Assembly: GCA_964503665.1 (NCBI GenBank)
Contig: CAZDAR010000045.1
Coordinates: 1 to 20,966, forward strand
Direction: 5' to 3'
Source: 40-80 sp964503665
GTDB lineage: Bacteria > Bacteroidota > Bacteroidia > Flavobacteriales_D > Crocinitomicaceae
Length of the DNA stretch: 20,966 bases
Under the pieces are notes generated by a model. It searched no databases. It was not told the origin of the DNA and worked only from the letters and a program-made list of their open reading frames with translations. Positions 14,909 through 20,966 of this stretch are shown here, piece by piece. Each line of letters opens with the position of its first letter. Position 1 is the stretch's first letter. A program made the position numbers and the translations under genes.

Positions 14909-15190
14909 TTACAGATTTTCTAAAATTTTTTTCTTCAGTTCTCTGTAAGTCATTATTCCTGCTTGTTTCCAAACAATGTCTTTATTCTTCAGAAGAATAA
15001 AAGTAGGGACATTTTGAATCTTAAATAGCTGTGCAAGTTTCCTGTTTTCATCTACATCTACTTTTAATAACTGAATAGTATCTGTAAAGTCATTTTCAAT
15101 ACGTTCGATAATAGGATCCATCGTTTGACAAGGACTACACCAAGTGGTGTAGAAATCGATAAGGGTGACATGACTTTCTTTTGAATTCAT
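14909..15190 (-). CDS. Thioredoxin family protein
   Basis: The protein has 93 residues, slightly short of a classical thioredoxin (about 105). It contains the redox site WCSPC (C18, C21), followed by the usual VDVDENRKLAQLFKIQ segment and the cis-proline motif NVPTF (P62). The strand order and spacing are normal, with a trimmed N-terminus. No signal peptide is present, so it should act in the cytoplasm as a disulfide reductase. The central pair is SP rather than the GP of classical thioredoxin, which may alter the redox potential. It lies 52 bases upstream of the membrane protein / sigma-factor cluster on the same strand and may be co-transcribed. It is divergent from the hemerythrin-like gene. 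Confidence 0.93.
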   Translation of the reverse strand: MNSKESHVTLIDFYTTWCSPCQTMDPIIERIENDFTDTIQLLKVDVDENRKLAQLFKIQNVPTFILLKNKDIVWKQAGIMTYRELKKKILENL

Positions 15191-15325
15191 TTCTACTCAA
15201 AATTACTATTTTAGAATGATATTTAGAACTGTTGTTTGTAGATGATTTATTTTTCACCGCTATTTTCTAGTATTCCACCGTAAAAACGTTAATTTAGTGA
15301 CACCTTTTCAAAATAGGATAGCGCT

Positions 15326-15835
15326 ATGAATCAAGAGTTATATCAATTTTTCACCCGTGACCATCATCGAATAGAACAGATTCTTAAGAATGCAACAGCT
15401 AATCTTGATGAAATCGATATGGAATTGTACAATGATTTTAGAATTCATTTGTTGACCCATATAAAAATGGAAGAAAAGGTGTTTTTTCCTGCTGCGCAAC
15501 TGGCGAATGATGGAATTCCATTACCATTGGCAGCGAAATTGCGTTTGGATCATGGTGCATTAACATCACTTGTAGTCATTCCACCTACTGCCGAAGTCAT
15601 TAAAGTGATAGTACATATTTTAGAAAAGCACGATTTATTAGAAGAAGCTCCTGATGGTATGTATGATGTCTGTGAACAACTAACGAAAAATCAAACAGCT
15701 GAACTTATAGAGCGATTGAAAAGTACGACACTAGTTCCTGTTCATCCGTGTAACCCACATCCATTGGTTTTAGGAGCAGCAAAACGAGCTGTGGAAAGAG
15801 CTGGTTTTGACTATGATGAAATTGTTCGAGCTTAA
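15326..15835 (+). CDS. Hemerythrin (HHE) domain protein
   Basis: This 169-residue protein carries the histidine/acidic pattern of a diiron hemerythrin fold in its first 110 residues: DHHRIE (H13/H14), HLLTHIKMEEKVFFP (H41, H45, E49), RLDHGAL (H76) and EKHDLLEE (H102, E106). Hemerythrin-like proteins bind oxygen, nitric oxide or iron, or repair damaged iron-sulfur clusters. A C-terminal extension (about 120-169) contains VHPCNPHP with H140, C142 and H145, which might form an extra metal or redox site. There is no signal peptide, so it is cytoplasmic. It is divergent from the thioredoxin gene with a 135-base gap in which I see no convincing promoter. The 10-base gap to the convergent DUF4442 gene leaves no room for a terminator. 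Confidence 0.88.
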   Translation: MNQELYQFFTRDHHRIEQILKNATANLDEIDMELYNDFRIHLLTHIKMEEKVFFPAAQLANDGIPLPLAAKLRLDHGALTSLVVIPPTAEVIKVIVHILEKHDLLEEAPDGMYDVCEQLTKNQTAELIERLKSTTLVPVHPCNPHPLVLGAAKRAVERAGFDYDEIVRA

Positions 15836-15845
15836 AAATACTGAT

Positions 15846-16328
15846 CTAGACTACTTTTAGGGATGCCTCCATATTGAAAGTCGCTACTAATTCCTTGCTT
15901 GTATTGAATACCTCAATGGTACAAGTGTGATTATAACGTTCACCTGTTTCAATGCTTTTCATTACTAAAGCTTCTATCTCTTTACCACTATTGAAAATAA
16001 AAGTAGCATCAGTTTCTGCTCTTTTTAAGAATTGAGCACTCATACTTTTGAAGGCAAAAGAAATCTTTTTGTGATATTTTTCTGCAAAATAAAAAGCGTG
16101 TAATCCGCCACAACAATCCGCTCCAACCGCTAATGCGCCAAAATACATGGAGTTAAGATGGTTTTTCGAACGACGTTTCAGTTTAATTTTTACTTGCACC
16201 ATTTCATCGTTGATACATTCTATTTTAGGGTGAAGTCGACCTAGCATTGGTATTTTAAAAAAACCGAGTAAGAATAGTTTCCAACGAAGATTTTTAGCAA
16301 GTGATAGATTTTCAACGGAATTTGCCAT
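15846..16328 (-). CDS. DUF4442 domain protein (hotdog-fold, thioesterase-like)
   Basis: This 160-residue protein fits the DUF4442 family: a basic N-terminal stretch (LRWKLFLLGFFKIPMLGRLHPKIE), then KIKLKRRSKNHLNSMYFGAL, a central helix GADCCGGLHAFYF, and C-terminal strands. The family has a hotdog fold related to acyl-CoA thioesterases of the PaaI type. The NHLNSMYFGA segment occupies the position of the active-site loop in that fold. It may hydrolyse acyl-CoA or another acyl thioester, but no substrate is known. It is cytoplasmic. A perfect 14-bp AT palindrome (16337-16350) lies just before its start codon but has no clear meaning. It is convergent with the hemerythrin gene. Confidence 0.8.
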   Translation of the reverse strand: MANSVENLSLAKNLRWKLFLLGFFKIPMLGRLHPKIECINDEMVQVKIKLKRRSKNHLNSMYFGALAVGADCCGGLHAFYFAEKYHKKISFAFKSMSAQFLKRAETDATFIFNSGKEIEALVMKSIETGERYNHTCTIEVFNTSKELVATFNMEASLKVV

Positions 16329-16458
16329 TTATGAGATATAAAATTTTATAATGAAAAATGAAAACAGAATGATATTTTCCATTTCTAATTCAAAGGCTAA
16401 GGTATAAATAAATCTTTGAAAAAGAAGTTGAAATCCCTGCTAATTGTATTAATATAAT

Positions 16459-16466
16459 TACGTTTG
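16459..16466 (+). promoter_or_regulatory. Possible -7 element for the glycosyltransferase gene
   Basis: TACGTTTG matches TAnnTTTG exactly and lies 31 bases before the ATG, which would give a leader of about 25 bases. No TTG occurs at 17-20 bases upstream; the nearest ones are at 12 and 28 bases. Confidence 0.35.
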
Positions 16467-16497
16467 TTGTTCATTTAAATATTACGTCATTTCATTT

Positions 16498-17373
16498 ATG
16501 AAAGTTGCTGGTTTTACATTTGTTCGAAATGCACTAAAATATGATTATCCTATTGTGGAAGCAATCCGATCGATTCTTCCCATTTGTGATGTTGTTATTG
16601 TGGCTATTGGCGATTCAGAAGATGATACATTGGGGCTAATCCAGTCCATTAACAGTGATAAAATTCAAGTCATTCATACTGAATGGGATGATTCACTTCG
16701 CGAGGGTGGGAAAGTTTTAGCACTAGAAACGAACAAAGCATTTCACGCTATTTCAGAAGAATACGATTGGGCTTTTTATATTCAAGGAGATGAGGTTGTT
16801 CATGAAGATTACTTACCGATAATTAAAAAGGCAATGGAAGAAAATCTACATCGAGAAGAAGTGGATGGACTGTTATTTAACTATCGTCATTTTTTCGGAT
16901 CGTATGATTATGTAGGGAGTTCAATGCGTTGGTATCCAAATGAAATTAGAGTGGTGAGAAATAATAAAAGCATCTATTCTTATGGTGATGCTCAAGGTTT
17001 TCGAAAAGGGAATGATCTGATGTTAAGTGTTATTGCTATTCCTGCCTATATCAATCATTATGGTTGGGTAAAGGAGCCTAAGAAAATGCAGGCAAAACAA
17101 GAAAATTTCCACAAACTTTGGCATAATGATAATTGGATGGATACAAATGTCCCAAAAGTAGAAGAATTTGATTATTTCAAAAATATTGATTCATTAGAGC
17201 GATTTTCTGGAATACATCCACAAGTTATGCAAGAAAGAATTGATAGAGTAAATTGGACATTTGATTACGATATTAGCTTTAATAAAATGCCCTTGAAGCA
17301 GAAAATAAAAAGAGTTTTAAAAAATCTAGGTTGGGATACTTCTTACCGAAATTATCGCTTAGTAAAAAAATAA
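16498..17373 (+). CDS. Family 2 (GT-A) glycosyltransferase
   Basis: This 291-residue protein starts with VAGFTFVRNALKYDYP, typical of a family 2 glycosyltransferase subgroup. It continues with a Rossmann-like strand/helix pattern, AIGDSEDDTLGLI, EGGKVLALETNKAF and YIQGDEVVHED, where D98 of QGDE stands in the place of the metal-binding DxD motif. The C-terminal third is basic (KQKIKRVLKNLGW), with no predicted transmembrane helix. It probably transfers a sugar from a nucleotide-sugar donor to a surface polysaccharide, lipid or protein at the inner face of the membrane. It stands alone, not in a polysaccharide gene cluster. It precedes a T9SS cargo gene on the same strand, but nothing shows that it modifies that cargo. 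Confidence 0.88.
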   Translation: MKVAGFTFVRNALKYDYPIVEAIRSILPICDVVIVAIGDSEDDTLGLIQSINSDKIQVIHTEWDDSLREGGKVLALETNKAFHAISEEYDWAFYIQGDEVVHEDYLPIIKKAMEENLHREEVDGLLFNYRHFFGSYDYVGSSMRWYPNEIRVVRNNKSIYSYGDAQGFRKGNDLMLSVIAIPAYINHYGWVKEPKKMQAKQENFHKLWHNDNWMDTNVPKVEEFDYFKNIDSLERFSGIHPQVMQERIDRVNWTFDYDISFNKMPLKQKIKRVLKNLGWDTSYRNYRLVKK

Positions 17374-17390
17374 ATATATTTTTATTAAGC
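17357..17390 (+). terminator. Weak A/U-rich hairpin at the end of the glycosyltransferase gene
   Basis: GCTTAGTAAAAA overlapping the stop codon can pair imperfectly with TTTTTATTAAGC (17379-17390). The stem is almost all A-U with one G-U pair, and no U-run follows it, so it may only slow polymerase or protect the 3' end. Confidence 0.25.
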
Positions 17391-17488
17391 ACTGTTTGCT
17401 CAATAAATAGGAGGTTTTATTCATTGAAACTAAAAAAAATAGAGGTCTAATACTAAAGAATGTTATCTTAGTAGATATAAACCTATTT

Positions 17489-20400
17489 ATGAGATTTTTT
17501 ACTTTTTTTATTTTCTTGTTCTTTTCGACTGGAATCTTATATTCCCAAACTTTAAATGCAGATTTTACTGCTTCAAAAACAAGTGTTTGTGTAGGTGAGT
17601 CCATAACATTTACGAGTACATCCACAGGAAGTGGCATAACGACCTACACTTGGAATTTTGGAAATGGAGAAACAAGTAATACTCAAAATCCAGTATATAC
17701 GTATCCAAGTGCTGGAACATATACTGTTACATTAGCTATCCAAAATGGTTTAGGGCAAGCAGATGCAGAAGTTAAATCTGGGTTCATAACTGTTAATGCA
17801 GCTCCAGATCCTAAATTTACCGTGTCGGGTAGTAGTTGTACTATTCCAATTGATATTACTTATACAAACACCACATCTCCTCTAGCAGGAAATACCTATG
17901 CATGGAACTTTGGAAATGGAACAAATGCTACTTCTGCACAGCCCTCTCCAGTCAATTATACATCAGCAGGTGCTTACACTGTTACTTTAAAAGCAACTAA
18001 TACTGCGACTGGTTGTTCAAAAACGTATACACATACAATCAATATTTCTAATTTTCAAGCAGATTTCACCACTCCGACTACGGTTTGTGCAGGTAGTGCT
18101 GTTCAGTTTACAGATAATTCTTCTGCTGGTGCAAATGTTTGGTTATGGAATGCTGGAGCCTCCGGTACTTCATCTTTACAAAATCCAACATTTGTTTTTC
18201 AAACACCAGGAACATACACCGTTTCATTATCTTCCATGAATAGTATTTCGGGATGTAATGCCACTGTTTCGAAGACTGTTCAAGTAATAGCTGCTACTAA
18301 ACCGAGTTTTACAGCTACCGATAGCTCAGGATGTAGTCCAGTGAAGATTAACTTCCAGAATACTACAGGTGCTTCTGGTACGTATACATGGATTTTTGGT
18401 GATGGACAAACGTTTAACGGTTTAACTCCACCAGCTCATACATATACCGGTAATGGTGCCTATGATGTTAGTTTAGCAATAACAGATGCAAATGGTTGTG
18501 TTGATACACTCACAAAAATAGGCTATGTAAATGTCGCCGACATAAATGCTGATTTCTCAGCTACTCCATTGGATGGCTGTGACCCTATTGATGTTGTTTT
18601 TACAGATGCTTCAACAACACCAAGCTCGAATACTAGTCCAATTATTTCATGGAACTGGAATTTAGGAAATGGGCAAACCTCTACGAGTGCTACTCCTCCA
18701 ACTCAGACATATAACGAAGGGAAATACGACATTACCTTAATTGTTAAAACAGCGAATGGCTGTATAGATACAGTTAAGAGAGATGAATATATAAAAGTAG
18801 GTACAAAACAACAAGCTGCATTTACGTATATTCCTGTAACATCTTGTGTGAAAACAGATATTGAATTTACCAATAATTCAATTATTAATCCTGGAGTTGA
18901 CACGACCGAAATTATATGGGAATGGGATTTTGGCGATGATGATAATTCTTCGGATAAAAATCCAACTCATCAATATTCCAAGGATACTGGTTATTTTGAT
19001 GTACAATTAGTTGTAAACTATCGAGGTTGTAGAGACACTATGAAAATTGACAGTGCTGTTTATATAAAAGCTCCACTATCTCAATATTATTTACAACAAG
19101 ATTTATTTTGTAATCCTACTTTTCCAATAACAGTAGAGACGGTTGATACATCGAAATTGGGAATCGCCTCTGATTTAATTGATGTTTATTGGAAGTGGGG
19201 AGATGGAACTCAAACCCACATTTCGAATGGTGATTTGCACGATTCAGATAAAAGTTCAACTACACATCAATTTAACGCCTATGGAACGTATACTATTTGG
19301 CATATTATCGAAAATCACACAACAGGCTGTGTGGATAGTTTAGATAAAACAGTCTCTATTTCTAACATTACGGCTGGCATGTCATTTAATGATTCGGTGT
19401 GTAAACTTTCTGACTTGTCTATTAATGGAAGTAGCGCCACTTCTTCACATCCAATAACTGATTGGACATATGACATGGGAGATGGAGGAGTTAGCAACGG
19501 AAATCCAGCGACATATGCTTATAGTACGGCAGGAAATTATTCAATTAAACAAACGGTAACGAATAGTGTCGGTTGTACAGCATCAAAAACACAAGGTCCT
19601 GTGACTGTTTTAGAGTTGCCACTCGCGAGTTTCACTGTAACGCCGATTAGTAATTGTGTTCCTTCTGGGGTGACTATTGTCAATAATTCTTCAAAGCAAG
19701 GAAATGGAGTGAGTTTATCTTCTTATGATTGGGAAAACACTAGTAATAACACGCATGATGTAACTAATAATTTAGCAAGTTCACCGAATCTTTATTTTAC
19801 AGATGATGGTACAAATACTATATCATTAGTGGCGATTGATGCTTTTGGATGTAAATCAGATCCAGTGACAGAAAGCTTTGAATTGACAAAACCTACAGCA
19901 GATTTTACCGTCAATCCGGTCGTGTGTAATGATACTGAAATCGAAATTATTAATAATTCATTAGGTGCGCCAGTACTAACATACCAGTGGTTGGTCGATA
20001 ATACTTCCGTTGGTCTAGGCCCTGATTTTACACATCAGTTTAGTGATAATTCTACGGCGTTATCTGTTAATCATACTATTGGTTTAGAAGTTACAGATGG
20101 TAATGGTTGTAAAGATACACTGACAGTACCTGTGAAAGTTTCGCTCCCAAAACCTAATTTTGGTTATGCGGGAAGTGCAGCGAGTGTCAATCAAGATGGT
20201 TCTTTTACGTGTCCACCCGTATTTATGGAATATACTGATTCATCAACCTCAATTGGGTCGATAGCAACTTGGCAATGGGATTTCCACGACAATGGAAATA
20301 GCTCAGTAAAACAGAATCCGGACAATACATTTGTTTTTCCAGGAACATACAATACTACACTTACCGTTACGGATGAATATGGTTGTGAAGGAACGGTTAC

Positions 20401-20966
20401 AATAAATGATATTTTAACTATTCATGGCCCTCAAGCAGCTCCTTTTTATGTGCAGTCTATTGATAAATGTGGACAAGTAGTAACATTTGATTTAGGACCT
20501 AATTCGGATATTGCTACAGTTGATTGGACCTTAGGAAATGGTGAACATGTATATGATTCTTCCACTTTCACCTATAGTTATGTCGAACCAGGTGATTATA
20601 ATCCAAGTGTGACTATTAAAGACGCTTCCAACTGTGAAGTTGTATTTCCATTAGATCCAATCACTATTATTCCTAATACAATTACGGCTTACTTTACGTA
20701 TAGTCCGAGTGATATAGAAATGGGGAATACAGTTACTTTTACGGACGCTTCCACGTCAACAGTCTCACCTATTGTTCACTGGGAATGGAATGTCTATGAT
20801 GATGTTTTTTCCAATACAGCAAGTTCAAGTTTTTCAAATTCTATGGATATTCCTGGATTTACTACTGTAACGGTAATTGTAACAGATCAATATGGCTGTA
20901 TGGCAAAATACTCAGAAGAAATATTTGTCAAACCAAGAATTCAATTGCCAAATGTTTTTACACCTA
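17489..20966 (+). CDS. Multi-PKD-domain T9SS type B cargo protein (3' end outside window)
   Basis: An open frame of 1,159 codons starts at the ATG at 17489-17491 and runs off the right edge without a stop. The signal peptide MRFFTFFIFLFFSTG...LYSQ supports the start. Thirteen PKD-like domains of about 80-95 residues follow. Typical cores are WNFGNG, WIFGDG and WDFGDD, with an AGTYTVTL-type strand, and the core weakens in domains 9, 10 and 13. The last visible residues, IQLPNVFTP, are the standard opening of a type B (CHU_C) sorting domain, so roughly 80-90 residues are missing. Proteins of this kind are large surface adhesins or filaments exported by the type IX system. The 115 bases before the ATG hold an AGGAGG but no consensus promoter. 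A porP/sprF-like gene would be expected just downstream. Confidence 0.9.
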   Translation, partial: MRFFTFFIFLFFSTGILYSQTLNADFTASKTSVCVGESITFTSTSTGSGITTYTWNFGNGETSNTQNPVYTYPSAGTYTVTLAIQNGLGQADAEVKSGFITVNAAPDPKFTVSGSSCTIPIDITYTNTTSPLAGNTYAWNFGNGTNATSAQPSPVNYTSAGAYTVTLKATNTATGCSKTYTHTINISNFQADFTTPTTVCAGSAVQFTDNSSAGANVWLWNAGASGTSSLQNPTFVFQTPGTYTVSLSSMNSISGCNATVSKTVQVIAATKPSFTATDSSGCSPVKINFQNTTGASGTYTWIFGDGQTFNGLTPPAHTYTGNGAYDVSLAITDANGCVDTLTKIGYVNVADINADFSATPLDGCDPIDVVFTDASTTPSSNTSPIISWNWNLGNGQTSTSATPPTQTYNEGKYDITLIVKTANGCIDTVKRDEYIKVGTKQQAAFTYIPVTSCVKTDIEFTNNSIINPGVDTTEIIWEWDFGDDDNSSDKNPTHQYSKDTGYFDVQLVVNYRGCRDTMKIDSAVYIKAPLSQYYLQQDLFCNPTFPITVETVDTSKLGIASDLIDVYWKWGDGTQTHISNGDLHDSDKSSTTHQFNAYGTYTIWHIIENHTTGCVDSLDKTVSISNITAGMSFNDSVCKLSDLSINGSSATSSHPITDWTYDMGDGGVSNGNPATYAYSTAGNYSIKQTVTNSVGCTASKTQGPVTVLELPLASFTVTPISNCVPSGVTIVNNSSKQGNGVSLSSYDWENTSNNTHDVTNNLASSPNLYFTDDGTNTISLVAIDAFGCKSDPVTESFELTKPTADFTVNPVVCNDTEIEIINNSLGAPVLTYQWLVDNTSVGLGPDFTHQFSDNSTALSVNHTIGLEVTDGNGCKDTLTVPVKVSLPKPNFGYAGSAASVNQDGSFTCPPVFMEYTDSSTSIGSIATWQWDFHDNGNSSVKQNPDNTFVFPGTYNTTLTVTDEYGCEGTVTINDILTIHGPQAAPFYVQSIDKCGQVVTFDLGPNSDIATVDWTLGNGEHVYDSSTFTYSYVEPGDYNPSVTIKDASNCEVVFPLDPITIIPNTITAYFTYSPSDIEMGNTVTFTDASTSTVSPIVHWEWNVYDDVFSNTASSSFSNSMDIPGFTTVTVIVTDQYGCMAKYSEEIFVKPRIQLPNVFTP
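17549..20932 (+). repeat. Thirteen tandem PKD-like domains
   Basis: Domain boundaries follow the recurring pattern of an early cysteine (SVC, SSC, SGC and similar), a W.FG.G core and a late NGC/TGC/YGC. Eleven domains carry both cysteines. The first has only the early one, and the thirteenth has only the late one. The units are diverged in DNA and protein. Confidence 0.8.

Noticed and set aside
15198..15205. TAATTTTG on the minus strand before the thioredoxin gene
   Set aside because: It matches TAnnTTTG but has no TTG at the expected distance. Transcription would start at the ATG itself and leave no leader, so it is probably chance.
15836..15866. Possible hairpin between the convergent hemerythrin and DUF4442 genes
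   Set aside because: The arms (TTAAAAATAC and CTACTTTTAG) pair poorly, with mismatches and no G-C core, so it is not a credible terminator.
16337..16350. Perfect palindrome TATAAAATTTTATA before the DUF4442 gene
   Set aside because: It is made only of A and T in AT-rich DNA, where such palindromes are common, and there is no second copy or known operator resemblance.
17359..17637. 92-residue minus-strand frame
   Set aside because: It covers the 3' end of the glycosyltransferase gene and the signal peptide of the PKD protein in antisense. The PKD frame is open for 1,159 codons with a clear signal peptide, so it takes priority.
18703..19497. Minus-strand frames of 60-66 residues within the PKD gene
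   Set aside because: They are antisense to PKD domains and show no independent coding signal.
1..20966. Mobile elements, CRISPR arrays, tRNA or rRNA genes
   Set aside because: I looked for transposase or integrase motifs, regularly spaced short repeats, tRNA T-arm sequence (GGTTCRA) in a cloverleaf context and conserved rRNA segments, and saw none.

Overview
The window is AT-rich, gene-dense DNA that looks chromosomal and comes from the phylum Bacteroidota, most likely order Flavobacteriales (a Crocinitomicaceae/Fluviicola-like genome is my guess, not proven). The main evidence is the type IX secretion system (T9SS) signature. Two proteins carry or begin a type B (CHU_C, gliding-motility-associated) sorting domain, one carries a type A C-terminal sorting domain, and one is a PorP/SprF-family protein. 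Several stretches also match the Bacteroidota promoter pattern TTG / TAnnTTTG. No tRNA, rRNA, CRISPR array, transposase or integrase was seen, and no gap between genes exceeds 300 bases.

Layout from left to right. (1) 1-2151, plus strand: the tail of an unidentified gene, then an exported alkaline-phosphatase-superfamily hydrolase and an M20 metallopeptidase/amidohydrolase, packed with a 1-base gap and a 1-base overlap. (2) 2152-2310: a convergent gap with a perfect-consensus promoter on the plus strand and a strong bidirectional terminator less than 100 bases later. This is a candidate small RNA. (3) 2311-6786, minus strand: a giant exported protein with an N-terminal outer-membrane-barrel-like domain, twelve Ig-like repeats in two cysteine classes and a strongly basic tail. 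(4) 7018-10276, plus strand: a type B T9SS cargo overlapping a PorP/SprF gene by 4 bases, then a coiled-coil OmpA lipoprotein under its own promoter. (5) 10296-13430, minus strand: a type A T9SS cargo with tandem 78-residue repeats, and an OmpA protein with an N-terminal Bacteroidota 'NGSFE' module. (6) 13597-15190, minus strand: thioredoxin, a three-helix membrane protein, an ECF sigma factor and a two-helix membrane protein that is a candidate anti-sigma factor. (7) 15326-17373: a hemerythrin-like protein, a DUF4442 hotdog protein and a family 2 glycosyltransferase. (8) 17489 to the right edge, plus strand: a very long multi-PKD type B T9SS cargo, cut off by the window just as its sorting domain begins.

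The common theme is the cell envelope. Proteins are exported and sorted by the T9SS, and two OmpA-type proteins probably tie the outer membrane to peptidoglycan. A giant barrel-plus-Ig protein resembles intimin in plan. A sigma-factor operon with small membrane partners could sense envelope or redox state. The observations most worth a second look are the small-RNA candidate at 2222-2305, the paired-cysteine code in the Ig repeats, and the sigma-factor operon.
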